A stretch of 64,000 nucleotides of DNA from Gracilibacillus alcaliphilus. Lineage in GTDB: Bacteria; Bacillota; Bacilli; Bacillales; Amphibacillaceae. A model generated the notes under the pieces. That model was not told the origin of the DNA and searched no databases. It saw only the letters and a list, made by a program, of their open reading frames with translations. This document shows positions 26,670-37,055 of this stretch, in pieces; positions within the stretch are counted from its first letter, which is position 1, and each line of letters opens with the position of its first letter. The position numbers and the translations under genes were made by a program. The DNA is taken from assembly GCF_016909015.1 (NCBI RefSeq), contig NZ_JAFBFA010000020.1, positions 26,162 through 90,161 of the forward strand, read 5' to 3'.

Positions 26670-29600
26670 TTGAGAAAGCATAAAGGATATGGTTTCCTCG
26701 TTCGATTAATGATTGGTGTGATGTTGTTTAGCTTGTTTGCAGGAAGCATTCCGGTGTATACCATTCAAGCAGAAGAAGGAGAAAAAACAGCAGGCAACAT
26801 ATTGAGGATTCATTATGATTATGGCGATTATTCTGTTGACGAGACGGGTGTCTGGTTGTGGGGAGATGTAAAAGAGCCGTCTGAAACAGTTGGAGAATGG
26901 CCAAATGGCACATGGTTTGAAGAGGAGCATACCGATTCATATGGTACCTATATAGATGTAGAACTGACAGAAGAGGCGAAACAAATTCACTTGGTGGTTA
27001 ATAATCGGGAGGGCGCTAACCTCACCGATGATATTACGATCGATATTTTATCCGAGCAGATGACATCTGTCTGGCTGACTAATGAGGGAGAGGTCTATTA
27101 TTATGAACCAGTAGAATTTGAGGATAATATTGTTCGTATTCATTACCAGACCGGTGAAGAGTCCTATGAACCATGGGGTGTATGGACATGGGGAGATGTA
27201 GAACAGCCCACCGATGATTGGCCGGTCGGGGCACATGCCTTTTCTGATCAACAAGTAGGGGATTATGGTGCTTATGTAGATATTCCATTGAATGATAATC
27301 CAGGAGCAATTGGTTTTTTATTAGTGGAGCGGATAGATGGCGGCAATCAGACAGGGGATATGAATTTTGCTGAGTTAGATAAGCATCGCCAGATTTTTCT
27401 TAAAGCGGATAGTGAGGAAGTCTTTACCAACCCTTACTATGTATCCAATCAAGTAGAAGAGGAGGCGCCAGAAGAAAAAGAGGGTGAGCATGATATTGAG
27501 GTAAGTGCCTCAGTGGATAGAGCATTTACATATAATGATCATGCTGTTTTAGAAGTAGAGATAGATAATCCGTCTGAGCTGGGGATTCGTGCTATTTATG
27601 CAGATACATCCGCTTTAGGAGGGAACGAACGGCTTGAGATATCCCCTGAATTGCAGGCGGTCACATTATCTGCTTCTTATCAGGTTGAACCTGGTGAGAA
27701 AAACATTCCGGTTACCGTAGTAGATGAAGAGGGTGGAACTTATACAACCAGTGCTGTGGCTGCCGTCTCTGAAAGAGAAATAGGCGCTGAGACCAGAGAC
27801 TGGGATGAAGCAATTATTTATTTTATGCTGACAGATCGGTTTTATGATGGCAATCCAGATAATAATGATCCGTATAACCTTGGTTATCAGGATTATGATA
27901 ATCCACGTGGAACATATCAAGGAGGAGACTTTAAAGGGGTAACAGAAAAACTGGATTATTTAGAAGAACTTGGTGTGAATACGATTTGGATTACACCGAT
28001 TGTGGAGAATATAGCGTATGATGTGAATTTTGATGCGCCTCAGGGTTCTTATTTTGCTTATCATGGTTATTGGGCTCAGGATTTTGAACAGCTAAATCCT
28101 CATTTAGGGACAATGGACGAATTTCATGAATTAATTGATGCCGCTGCTGCAAGAGATATCGATATTATGGCAGATGTGGTATTAAATCATCCGGGTTATG
28201 GTTTAAAGCCTGACAGCGGATTAGGTGAAGGAGCACCGCCGGGGTATCCGAATGACGAAGCGCGTCAGCGTTTTGATGGTATGTTAAGGGAAAGCTCCGG
28301 TTCAGGTGATTTAAAAATGGAGTTATCGGGCTTACCAGATTTTAAGACAGAAGAAGCAGCAGTACGTGAACAATTGGTAGACTGGCAGACTAATTGGGTT
28401 GAGAAATCTACGACAGCAAATGGTAATTCTTTAGCCTATTACCGTGTGGATACGGTGAAGCATGTTGATGATACGACTTGGCAGCATTTTCGTAATCAAT
28501 TAACAAAACAAAAGCCTGACTTCCAATTGATTGGTGAATCATGGGGAGCTGGGCAGTCGAATAATCATGGTTATTTAGGTACAGGTACGATGGATTCATT
28601 ATTAGACTTTGAGTTTAAAGAAACGGCACACCAATTTGTAGCGGGCAATCTGGAGAGTGCTAACCAGCGTTTAACCGAAAGAAATCAGGCGATGGATAAC
28701 ACGTCCTTACTGGGCCAATTTTTAAGCAGTCATGATGAAGACGGTTTTCTTCACAGCCTGGGGAATGATCATGGCAAAGCGATGCTGGCAGCAACTCTGC
28801 AGATGACGGCAAAAGGCCAGCCTGTGATCTACTATGGTGAAGAGTTAGGACAGACAGGTGCGAATAACTGGCCAGAGTATGATAATCGTTATGACTTGGC
28901 ATGGGATCAGGTAGAAGAAAATGAGATGTTAGCACACTATCAGAAGTTAACTGCCTTTCGAAATGCAAATTCTGATCTTATGGCTAAGGGAGACCGTCAG
29001 CACATTACTGGTTCAGATCAGGAAGAATTTATTGTGGTGGAACGATTCTTCCAAGGAGAATCTGCTTATCTAGGTTTTAATACAGCAGATACTGCCAAAC
29101 AGATTAGCTTTATAGTCGATAATCCAGAGACTGAAATTGTCGATCATTATCAAGATACCACTTATACTGTCGAGGAGAATGAGGCAGGAGAATATCAGGT
29201 AACGATTGAGATTCCTGCTATTGAGAATGGCGGTACTGCGCTGCTTACGACAAATAATGGTAAAATTATCGATGGGGAAGAGAGTGAAACACCACCAGAA
29301 AATAATCAGATTCCAGACAATCATCTGCGTATTCATTTCCCAGGAAATGATGCTGATTTTGACGGATTAGGACTATGGATATGGGAAGATGTTGCCCAGC
29401 CATCCGAAAGTACAGGAAGCTGGCCAGGGGCAGCATTAACGTTTGAGGAATCCAATCAAACGGAATATGGCCGTTATATTGATGTCGAATTAGCGGATAA
29501 TCCAGAGCAAATAGGGCTTCTTATTAATCGGGCAAATGGAGATAATCTTTCTGGAGATATTTTTGTTGATATACTTGCTCCAGAAATGAATGAAGTCTGG

Positions 29601-32600
29601 CTGACAGAGGATTATGAACTATTTCTCTATGAACCGCTCGCTCTCGACGGGTCGATTCGTGTCAATTTTTATCAAACAGAAGGAAGTTATGATGCCTTTG
29701 GTCTGTGGACATGGGGAGATGTGGCAGAACCAACAGATAACTGGCCGGATGGTGCCCATTTTTTTGCTGATGACCGTCAAGGTATGAAAGGCTCTTACTA
29801 TGATTTACCCCTAACGGAAGAACCGAATCAAATAGAGTTTTTGATGTTAAATAAGGAAACAGACTGGCAGTCAGATGAGTTATCATTTGATCAATTAGAT
29901 AAGCATTCACAGATATTTATACAAAAAGATGACCCAACCGTCTATACAAATCCTTATTTTGTGACAGAAGAAGGATTATTATTTGCCGAGATATTGTCAG
30001 AGCAAGAGATAGAGTTAAGCTACAGTTCTGTCCACGGATTAACGGCAGAACAATTAGTAGATGAACTGGAGGTGACTGACAAAGACGGAGCAGCTGTAGA
30101 GGTGGAGTCTGTGACAATAAAGGAAGAACAGAATAAGGTTTCCTTACACGGAAGTTTTGATCTGGAACAAGTCCCTTTTACAATTATGCACCAAGGTCGT
30201 GAAGTGACTGCAGCTATTGGCTGGCGGTTAAAGGATCATTTGTATGGCTATGAGGGAGAGTTAGGCCTAGAGGTACATGGTCCTGCTCAGGCTACTTTAC
30301 GGCTATGGTCGCCAAGTGCCGATCACGTATCCGTAGTCTTATATGATAAAGAGGATGCCAAACAAGTGATTGCAGAAGATATCCCTATGGAACGGTCCGA
30401 ACAAGGGGTATGGGAAGCGGTGCTAAACCAAGAAACAACGGGTTTGGATAATTTGCTTGGCTACTACTATCATTTTGCAATTGAACGTGACGGTGATACC
30501 ACCTTAGCACTCGATCCTTATGCCAAATCAATGGCAGCCTGGAATAATGAAGATCCTGATACGAATATAGGGAAGGCAGCAATTGTTGATCCAAGTTCGA
30601 TCGGACCAAGCTTAGATTTTGCCGCTATTGATGGCTTTGAAAAACGAGAAGATGCGATTATTTACGAGATTCATGTACGTGATTTCACCTCAGATCCATC
30701 GATTGATGAAGAATTAGAAGCGCAGTTCGGCACCTTTGCTTCATTTGTGGAAAAACTAGATTATATAGAGGATTTAGGGGTTACACATATCCAGCTGTTA
30801 CCGGTAATGAGTTATTATTTTGCCAATGAGCTGGACAAGGATGAGCGATTATTGGATTGGGCTTCAACTAATACCAATTACAACTGGGGCTATGATCCGC
30901 ATAGTTATTTCTCCTTAACCGGCATGTATTCGGAGAACCCAGAAGACCCTGAGAAAAGAATTGAAGAATTTAAGAATCTAATTAATGAAATTCATCAGCG
31001 GGATATGGGTGTTATTTTAGATGTGGTATATAATCACACCGCTCGAATGCATATTTTTGAAGACTTAGAACCGAATTATTATCACTTTATGGATGCAGAC
31101 GGCACCCCTCGTGAAAGCTTTGGCGGCGGCCGTTTAGGAACTACACATCAAATGGCAAGACGTATTTTGGTAGATTCGATTACGTATTGGACAGAGGAAT
31201 TCAAGGTAGATGGCTTCCGATTTGATATGATGGGAGATCATGATGCCGAAACGATTCAGATCGCTTATGATAAAGCGAAAGAAATCAATCCAAATACCGT
31301 CATGATAGGCGAAGGCTGGGTAACCTATGCAGGAGATGAGACAGACCCTAATGTACAGCCGGCTGATCAGCACTGGATGCAGGATACCACAAGTGTTGGA
31401 TCATTCTCCGATGATTTTCGCAATGAATTGAAGTCAGGGTTTGGCAGTGAAGGAGAACCGCGCTTTATCACTGGCGGCGCACGTAATATCGAGAGAATTT
31501 TCGATAATATCACAGCTAATCCAGGCAACTTTACGGCAGATGACCCAGGCGATGTAGTGCCTTATATTGCGGCACATGATAATTTGACCTTGCATGATGT
31601 TATTGCCCAATCGATTAAGAAGGACCCGAAGGATCATACAGAAGAAATCCATCAACGGATTCGACTAGGTAATTTAATGGTATTAACAGCTCAAGGAACC
31701 TCCTTTCTTCATGCGGGACAAGAATATGGCAGGACGAAACAATTCCGTCACCCCGATTATCAAGGGGAAGTGGCCGAACCACCGTATAAATCAACTTATT
31801 TAACAGATGAGGACGGAAATCCGTTTGAATTCCCATATTTTATTCATGATTCATATGATTCAACGGATGCTATCAATAAGTTTGAGTGGCAGAAGGCGAC
31901 TGATTCAGAAGCCTATCCTGTAGAAACAACGACCAGAGCCTACACGAAAGGTTTAATTGAATTAAGACGTTCTACCGACGCTTTCCGACATGGTACAATG
32001 GAAGCTGTCCAAGAAAAGGTTACCCTGTTAGATATACCAGAGATGGAAGAAGAGGATCTTGTGATTGCCTACCGTTCTGAATCTTCGTCTGGAAAAGAAG
32101 CTTATATTACGTTTGTAAATGCTGACGAACAATCCCGTACTTTAACACTGACTGAGGACTTAACAGCTGGTGAGGTGATTGTCGATCAACAGCAGGCTGG
32201 TACCGATGCAATCGCTGATCCGGTCGGTATAGAATGGAGTGCGGATTCGATCACAATCGATCCTTTATCAGCGATTGTAATTCGAGTGGCGGAGGAAGAT
32301 ATTCCGGAAGAACCTGAAATACCAGAAGAAAAAGAAGAACCAGAAGAGCCAGAAAAACCAGAACAGCCGGATCCTGGTTCAGACAAAGACGAAGAAGATC
32401 CGCCAAATCCGAAAAAACCAGTTAAACCAGAGGATAAGGACAAGAAACCACAAGATGATAAATCTTCAAATGGTGAGGACCAAGGAAAAGAAATAACGAT
32501 TCCGGAAGAGGTATGGGAAAAAGCACCTGACAAGGAAGCGGTCATTATCGATCTATCCGATCAAGAGATAGACAAACAACGGATTCGCATTGAAATATCA

Positions 32601-33134
32601 GATCAACAAGCACAAGCCTATCGTGATTACCCATTGATTATTAAAGGTAAGGGAATAGAAATTACCTTCCCGCTGAGCAATGCAAATAATAAAGGGTTTA
32701 CGATTTATTTAGAGTCAGTAGAATTAGATCATCCATTGCCAGATGGCTTGACATTAGTCAGTGATATCTTTGCTGTAAGTGCAATTGATCGCGACGGTAA
32801 AGAGCTTGATTCATTTGAACCTGCGGCAACATTAACGCTGGATGTTTTTCAAGAGATGATCACAGACCCACAGTATGTAAAAGGAATCGAAATAGTCAGT
32901 GAAGATAACTATCTATTCTATGATGGCAGCTATCAAGAAGCAGCAGCGACATTTGCCTATCAGGTCGATCATTTCGGTACCTTTGCAGTTGTAGAGGTGG
33001 ACCAATCACTAATCGAGGATGGAAAAGTGACATTACTGCCCAATACTGCTACAAATATGTATATCTATCTTGTGATAGGTGCTTTATTACTAGCAGCAGG
33101 GGGATTGTTCATCTTGCGATATCGCAGGCAGTAA
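26670..33134 (+). CDS. Wall-anchored amylopullulanase with two GH13 catalytic domains
   Basis: 2154 residues, start TTG behind TAGGAGGG. Order: signal peptide (1-34); two PUD/CBM41 modules (about 44-145 and 153-255); a first GH13 domain (about 375-780) with DVVLNH (Asp502), RVDTVKH (nucleophile Asp594), GESW (acid Glu623) and SHDED (Asp689); two more PUD modules (about 884-1095); a CBM48-like region; a pullulanase GH13 domain with YNWGYDP (1404-1410), DVVYNH (Asp1451), FRFDMM (nucleophile Asp1519), GEGW (Glu1548) and AHDN (Asp1637); a Pro/Glu/Lys linker; and an LPNTA sortase signal (2123-2127) with membrane tail RYRRQ. It cleaves alpha-1,4 and alpha-1,6 links of starch or pullulan at the cell surface. 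The two-site layout matches the known amylopullulanase of Bacillus sp. KSM-1378. Confidence 0.95.
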   Translation: MRKHKGYGFLVRLMIGVMLFSLFAGSIPVYTIQAEEGEKTAGNILRIHYDYGDYSVDETGVWLWGDVKEPSETVGEWPNGTWFEEEHTDSYGTYIDVELTEEAKQIHLVVNNREGANLTDDITIDILSEQMTSVWLTNEGEVYYYEPVEFEDNIVRIHYQTGEESYEPWGVWTWGDVEQPTDDWPVGAHAFSDQQVGDYGAYVDIPLNDNPGAIGFLLVERIDGGNQTGDMNFAELDKHRQIFLKADSEEVFTNPYYVSNQVEEEAPEEKEGEHDIEVSASVDRAFTYNDHAVLEVEIDNPSELGIRAIYADTSALGGNERLEISPELQAVTLSASYQVEPGEKNIPVTVVDEEGGTYTTSAVAAVSEREIGAETRDWDEAIIYFMLTDRFYDGNPDNNDPYNLGYQDYDNPRGTYQGGDFKGVTEKLDYLEELGVNTIWITPIVENIAYDVNFDAPQGSYFAYHGYWAQDFEQLNPHLGTMDEFHELIDAAAARDIDIMADVVLNHPGYGLKPDSGLGEGAPPGYPNDEARQRFDGMLRESSGSGDLKMELSGLPDFKTEEAAVREQLVDWQTNWVEKSTTANGNSLAYYRVDTVKHVDDTTWQHFRNQLTKQKPDFQLIGESWGAGQSNNHGYLGTGTMDSLLDFEFKETAHQFVAGNLESANQRLTERNQAMDNTSLLGQFLSSHDEDGFLHSLGNDHGKAMLAATLQMTAKGQPVIYYGEELGQTGANNWPEYDNRYDLAWDQVEENEMLAHYQKLTAFRNANSDLMAKGDRQHITGSDQEEFIVVERFFQGESAYLGFNTADTAKQISFIVDNPETEIVDHYQDTTYTVEENEAGEYQVTIEIPAIENGGTALLTTNNGKIIDGEESETPPENNQIPDNHLRIHFPGNDADFDGLGLWIWEDVAQPSESTGSWPGAALTFEESNQTEYGRYIDVELADNPEQIGLLINRANGDNLSGDIFVDILAPEMNEVWLTEDYELFLYEPLALDGSIRVNFYQTEGSYDAFGLWTWGDVAEPTDNWPDGAHFFADDRQGMKGSYYDLPLTEEPNQIEFLMLNKETDWQSDELSFDQLDKHSQIFIQKDDPTVYTNPYFVTEEGLLFAEILSEQEIELSYSSVHGLTAEQLVDELEVTDKDGAAVEVESVTIKEEQNKVSLHGSFDLEQVPFTIMHQGREVTAAIGWRLKDHLYGYEGELGLEVHGPAQATLRLWSPSADHVSVVLYDKEDAKQVIAEDIPMERSEQGVWEAVLNQETTGLDNLLGYYYHFAIERDGDTTLALDPYAKSMAAWNNEDPDTNIGKAAIVDPSSIGPSLDFAAIDGFEKREDAIIYEIHVRDFTSDPSIDEELEAQFGTFASFVEKLDYIEDLGVTHIQLLPVMSYYFANELDKDERLLDWASTNTNYNWGYDPHSYFSLTGMYSENPEDPEKRIEEFKNLINEIHQRDMGVILDVVYNHTARMHIFEDLEPNYYHFMDADGTPRESFGGGRLGTTHQMARRILVDSITYWTEEFKVDGFRFDMMGDHDAETIQIAYDKAKEINPNTVMIGEGWVTYAGDETDPNVQPADQHWMQDTTSVGSFSDDFRNELKSGFGSEGEPRFITGGARNIERIFDNITANPGNFTADDPGDVVPYIAAHDNLTLHDVIAQSIKKDPKDHTEEIHQRIRLGNLMVLTAQGTSFLHAGQEYGRTKQFRHPDYQGEVAEPPYKSTYLTDEDGNPFEFPYFIHDSYDSTDAINKFEWQKATDSEAYPVETTTRAYTKGLIELRRSTDAFRHGTMEAVQEKVTLLDIPEMEEEDLVIAYRSESSSGKEAYITFVNADEQSRTLTLTEDLTAGEVIVDQQQAGTDAIADPVGIEWSADSITIDPLSAIVIRVAEEDIPEEPEIPEEKEEPEEPEKPEQPDPGSDKDEEDPPNPKKPVKPEDKDKKPQDDKSSNGEDQGKEITIPEEVWEKAPDKEAVIIDLSDQEIDKQRIRIEISDQQAQAYRDYPLIIKGKGIEITFPLSNANNKGFTIYLESVELDHPLPDGLTLVSDIFAVSAIDRDGKELDSFEPAATLTLDVFQEMITDPQYVKGIEIVSEDNYLFYDGSYQEAAATFAYQVDHFGTFAVVEVDQSLIEDGKVTLLPNTATNMYIYLVIGALLLAAGGLFILRYRRQ

Positions 33135-33141
33135 CTAGCAT

Positions 33142-33180
33142 GAAACAGACACTGATTTTAGTGTCTGTTTCTCTGCTTTT
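33142..33180 (+). terminator. Terminator after the amylopullulanase gene
   Basis: GAAACAGACACT (33142-33153) and AGTGTCTGTTTC (33160-33171) form a perfect 12-base-pair stem with a six-base loop. The following T-tract is interrupted (TCTGCTTTT). Confidence 0.65.
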
Positions 33181-33363
33181 GGAAGATGGGAATAGCTAGA
33201 GAAAGCCTCTAAAACATGATAAACTGAAGATATTTATCTCACTGTTGCTATTGATAAGTTCCCAATCCTAAGGTTTAGTTGGAGATGAAGAAAACTCTGA
33301 CTGACAGCAATTATGCTCGATTTAATAGGAGCGCCATCCATAGACAGGTAAGGAGTGTCCATA

Positions 33364-33906
33364 ATGACAAGTAAAACTATAGAAGAAATTAATCTAAGAC
33401 CAATAAGAAAAAGTGACTGGGAGGAAGTACATGATTATGCCTCTCAATCTGTCGTATGCCAATTCCAGCCTTGGGGGCCTAATACCATAGAAGAATCGCA
33501 GGCCTTTGTAGAACAAATTTTGAAAGAAGCAGAGGACCAGCCTAGAACAAGATATGCATGGGCAGTTACCCATCATAAAGATCCAAAACTAATTGGTGTA
33601 GGTGAACTCCGGATTCAAAATCAAGTGAATAAGGTGGGAGAAATCTCATATATTATTCATCCTGCTTATTGGGGCAGGGGGCTTGCCACCAAGACGGCAA
33701 AACTATTACTGGCATATGGTTTTCAACAACATCAGCTCCACCGGATATATGCTACTTGTGATCCGAAAAATATAGGGTCCTCTAAGGTTTTGCAAAAGAT
33801 TGGCATGATTAAAGAAGGGCAAATGCGGGAAAATTTATGGATCAAGGGCAGATGGCGTGATTCCTTATTATACAGTATCTTAGAACAGGAATGGCAGAAA
33901 CAATAG
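33364..33906 (+). CDS. GNAT N-acetyltransferase (RimJ/RimL type)
   Basis: 180 residues; ATG at 33364 is placed by AAGGAG, rather than a GTG three codons earlier. It has the acetyl-CoA loop WGRGLATKTAKLLLAYGF and the downstream region RIYATCDPKNIGSSKVLQKIGM typical of Acetyltransf_3. It probably modifies an amino group on a protein or small molecule. It is followed 15 bases later by another GNAT gene. Confidence 0.88.
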   Translation: MTSKTIEEINLRPIRKSDWEEVHDYASQSVVCQFQPWGPNTIEESQAFVEQILKEAEDQPRTRYAWAVTHHKDPKLIGVGELRIQNQVNKVGEISYIIHPAYWGRGLATKTAKLLLAYGFQQHQLHRIYATCDPKNIGSSKVLQKIGMIKEGQMRENLWIKGRWRDSLLYSILEQEWQKQ

Positions 33907-33921
33907 AAGGGAAGAGATGCA

Positions 33922-34413
33922 ATGCAGCAGCAAGATTACTCGATTATATTAGCCGGGCTGGAAGATAGTCAGATCATCTATGATGTTACGATGATGGCAT
34001 ATGAGGAATATCGTCAGGAGATACCTCCTTCCAGTGCCTTGGATGAAACAGTAGAGCAGATGCAAACAGCGTTGGCAGATGGTCAAGAGGCGCTGCTGCT
34101 GACATATCAGCAGCGGCCTTCTGCAGCTGTACGGTTTACGGTAGAGGAAGATTATCTATATTTTTCCCGGTTAGCCGTTATCCCAGAGGTTCGGGGTAAG
34201 GGGTTTGCCAAGGCTATCTTACATAAGTTGGAGAGTTATGCTGAAACAAAGAATGTAACAGAGATACGCTGTAAAGTGCGGGCGTCTGTGCCAAGAAATA
34301 TCAGTCTTTATCAAAGTCTAGGTTATCAAATTGTGTCAGAAGAAATCATGGCTAAGCCCAATTCTGTCCAATTACGGGTTGTCACCATGAGTAAACAATT
34401 AGCGTCAGCGTGA
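33922..34413 (+). CDS. GNAT N-acetyltransferase
   Basis: 163 residues with the GNAT core LAVIPEVRGKGFAKAILHKL (acetyl-CoA-binding RGKGFA loop) and VRASVPRNISLYQSLGYQI. It is only distantly similar to the preceding GNAT protein and likely forms a two-gene operon with it. Substrate unknown. Confidence 0.88.
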   Translation: MQQQDYSIILAGLEDSQIIYDVTMMAYEEYRQEIPPSSALDETVEQMQTALADGQEALLLTYQQRPSAAVRFTVEEDYLYFSRLAVIPEVRGKGFAKAILHKLESYAETKNVTEIRCKVRASVPRNISLYQSLGYQIVSEEIMAKPNSVQLRVVTMSKQLASA

Positions 34414-34543
34414 TGGATGACAACGCAAGTGTCGTTTTTTGAAACTATTAGCGAAGTATTTGATATATAAAAAAATATGTAACCGCTTTATAATTTTTGT
34501 GGAAGGATTTTTTACAAAAATGGATAGGGAGGAAACATACCAT

Positions 34544-36934
34544 ATGAAAAAAGCAGTTACTTTGCTAATAGCATTTCTATTATTCTGTCATTCTTTTTCG
34601 TTATTAGAGTTTACTGATGTGAAGGCTGATTCTTCTGTAAATGGTTATCTTGATGATGTCCAATTAATTCCAATAGATAAAGGGGATAACAGCGGGATAG
34701 CCTCAGTCGAATCTGATATTTTTGTAGAACGAGTCGATGGGTTGTCCGAAAATTTTATGAAAGGGGTAGATGTATCTAGTATTTTGGCATTGGAAGCAAG
34801 TGGTGTGAGATTTTATAATCAAGCAGGTGAGGAGCAAGATATTTTTACCACAATGTCTGAGGCAGGAGTCAATTACGTCCGAGTCCGTGTATGGAATGAC
34901 CCATATAATGATAACGGAAATGGCTACGGCGGTGGGAATAATGATGTTGATAAGGCGATTGAAATCGGTAAACGAGCAAGCGCCAATGGAATGAAGGTAT
35001 TTGTTAACTTCCATTATTCTGATTTTTGGGCTGATCCAGCGAAACAACAAACACCAAAGGCTTGGGCAGGACTTCATTTAGAAGATAAAAAAGCGGCCTT
35101 ATATCAATTTACCAAAGATAGTTTACAAGAAATGATTACAGCTGGAGTCGATGTTGGTATGGTACAGATCGGTAATGAGACCAATAGCGCGATGGCTGGT
35201 GAACAGGATTGGGAGAATATTACACAACTGTTTCAGGAAGGAAGCAGAGCAGTTTGGGAAATAGATGAGAATATCTTGATAGCCCTCCATTTTACAAACC
35301 CTGAAACAAGCGGCAGGTATGCGAATTTAGCCAAAATGCTGGCTGATCATGAGGTGGATTATGATGTATTCGCCAGCTCCTATTATCCATTCTGGCATGG
35401 TACATTAGCCAACTTAACTAATGTGCTTACCGAGGTCGCCAATACTTATGACAAAAAGGTAATCGTTGCAGAAACTTCGTATACGTATACAAAGGCTGAT
35501 GGAGATGGTCATGGCAATACGGCCCCACAAGCGGTTGGTCAGGTGCTTGATTATCCAGTAACTGTGCAAGGGCAGGCGACGGCACTGCGCAATGTCTTCC
35601 AAGCCGTTGCAGATGTAGGAGAGGCTGGAATCGGTGTATTCTATTGGGAACCGGCATGGCTGCCTGTAGGAAATCCAGATGATATGAATCCAGAAGTGAA
35701 TCAACAGCTTTGGGAAACACATGGATCTGGCTGGGCCTCTAGTTTTGCCGCGGAATACGATCCAGAAGATGCGGGTGCATGGTATGGCGGAAGTGCTGTT
35801 GATAATCAAGCTTTATTTGATTTCTATGGTTACCCATTAGCTTCCTTGCAGGTGTTCCGTTATATAGATACAGGTACAACAGCCCCCATTGGATTGGATC
35901 AAATCAAGCCTGTTGTTCGGACTTTTATGCAGGGTGATAACATAGAACTCCCTGAAACGGTAACCGCTGTATATACAGATGGCAGTGAAAAACAGTTAAA
36001 AGTAAGCTGGAACAATAAACAATTAGACGAGGCGATTGCCTCAGGGGTCGGAAACTATCAAATTGAAGGGATAACAGAACAGGATTATGATGTCCAAGCA
36101 GCCTTGAATATCGAACCATTTAACCTTATATTAAACCCAAGTTTTGAAGAAGAAGACACTATGATGTGGGAGATTCATTTTCCTGAGGATGTCGAACCAC
36201 ATGCATCGATCAAAGAGAATCGATCTAATGCACGAACAGGTGATTTTGCTGTTGATTTCTGGTCTGATCAACAGATTGATTTTAGCCTAAGTCAGACAAT
36301 TTACGGGGTAGAGCCGGGCTATTATCATCTATCTATGTACAACCAAGGCGGAGATGTTACAGATGCAGATATGCAGCTTTTTGCAGAGACACAAGATGAA
36401 CGACATAGCAGTAAGACATATGTAGACGGCTGGGCAAATTGGATCAAAAGCGAGATAGACGAAATCCTTGTGACAGATGGAACAATTACCATTGGAGCAG
36501 ATATCCAAGCCAATCCAGGCGCATGGGGCACCTTAGATGACTTTTATTTGTACAAGGTCAGCGACTACCAAGAACCAGAACGGCCAGAGGATCCACCACA
36601 AGATTCAGAACAGCCAGAAAATACGGAAAAGGAAAAAGAAAGCCCGTCTTCTAGAGAGCAGGAGTCAGATGAAAGTGACAAACTGCCGGAAGAAACGAAC
36701 AACCTGGAAAAGCAGGATACAAACGGAGATGAACAGGTGCAGCTTGCTTCTGATAAGCAAATAGCCGATGATGATATGCCTGTTAAGGAAAATCATATGA
36801 AAGAAAGCGAAGAACTAGCAGACGGAAAAAACTTACCGAACACAGCTACTCATCAATATAACTGGCTGTTCTTAGGTGGATTATTGTGTACCTTAGCTCT
36901 AATTATCATCATATGGCGCAGAAAAACAAGCTAG
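34544..36934 (+). CDS. Wall-anchored arabinogalactan endo-beta-1,4-galactanase (GH53)
   Basis: 796 residues from ATG at 34544, behind ATAGGGAGG. Order: signal peptide (about 1-28); GH53 TIM barrel with acid/base Glu212 in QIGNETNSA and nucleophile Glu310 in VIVAETSYTYT; a bacterial Ig-like region (about 455-520); a CBM61-like galactan-binding domain (LILNPSFEEED ... GTLDDFYLYKV); an acidic Glu/Lys/Pro linker; and an LPNTA sortase signal (764-768) followed by a membrane span and RRKTS. It cleaves beta-1,4-galactan side chains of pectin outside the cell. Export of galacto-oligosaccharide would need transporters not found here. Confidence 0.94.
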   Translation: MKKAVTLLIAFLLFCHSFSLLEFTDVKADSSVNGYLDDVQLIPIDKGDNSGIASVESDIFVERVDGLSENFMKGVDVSSILALEASGVRFYNQAGEEQDIFTTMSEAGVNYVRVRVWNDPYNDNGNGYGGGNNDVDKAIEIGKRASANGMKVFVNFHYSDFWADPAKQQTPKAWAGLHLEDKKAALYQFTKDSLQEMITAGVDVGMVQIGNETNSAMAGEQDWENITQLFQEGSRAVWEIDENILIALHFTNPETSGRYANLAKMLADHEVDYDVFASSYYPFWHGTLANLTNVLTEVANTYDKKVIVAETSYTYTKADGDGHGNTAPQAVGQVLDYPVTVQGQATALRNVFQAVADVGEAGIGVFYWEPAWLPVGNPDDMNPEVNQQLWETHGSGWASSFAAEYDPEDAGAWYGGSAVDNQALFDFYGYPLASLQVFRYIDTGTTAPIGLDQIKPVVRTFMQGDNIELPETVTAVYTDGSEKQLKVSWNNKQLDEAIASGVGNYQIEGITEQDYDVQAALNIEPFNLILNPSFEEEDTMMWEIHFPEDVEPHASIKENRSNARTGDFAVDFWSDQQIDFSLSQTIYGVEPGYYHLSMYNQGGDVTDADMQLFAETQDERHSSKTYVDGWANWIKSEIDEILVTDGTITIGADIQANPGAWGTLDDFYLYKVSDYQEPERPEDPPQDSEQPENTEKEKESPSSREQESDESDKLPEETNNLEKQDTNGDEQVQLASDKQIADDDMPVKENHMKESEELADGKNLPNTATHQYNWLFLGGLLCTLALIIIIWRRKTS

Positions 36935-36946
36935 GAAGCAGTTCAG

Positions 36947-36995
36947 CTGCAGGAAATCTATTGGTGTACCTTGGATTTCCTGCAGTTTATTTATT
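36947..36995 (+). terminator. Terminator after the GH53 gene
   Basis: CTGCAGGAAATC (36947-36958) pairs perfectly with GATTTCCTGCAG (36974-36985), followed by TTTATTTATT. Confidence 0.8.
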
Positions 36996-37018
36996 ACGCT
37001 GTATTTACAAAAATAAAA

Positions 37019-37050
37019 AACCAAGTAATTTTATATGAATTATTAAAATT
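37019..37050 (+). repeat. Sulfur-region AT-rich motif, copy A
   Basis: One of three related 32-base sequences. It begins AACCAAGTAA and continues with TGAATTATTAAAATT. It sits just upstream of the -35 box at 37056. It matches copy B at 25 and copy C at 26 of 32 positions. A shared binding site is suggested. Confidence 0.5.
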
Positions 37051-37055
37051 AGATA

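Noticed and set aside
27466..32460. Reading the amylopullulanase as two separate genes fused by assembly error
   Set aside because: The frame is continuous without ambiguity, with one signal peptide and one wall anchor, and the layout matches known dual-site amylopullulanases.
32186..32545. A 119-codon Ser/Gly-rich frame on the minus strand
   Set aside because: It is the antisense shadow of the Pro/Glu/Lys linker of the amylopullulanase.
34477..34492. cre-like sequence ATGTAACCGCTTTATA before the GH53 gene
   Set aside because: Too many departures from the consensus (12 of 16 at best), and no well-spaced promoter could be placed around it.
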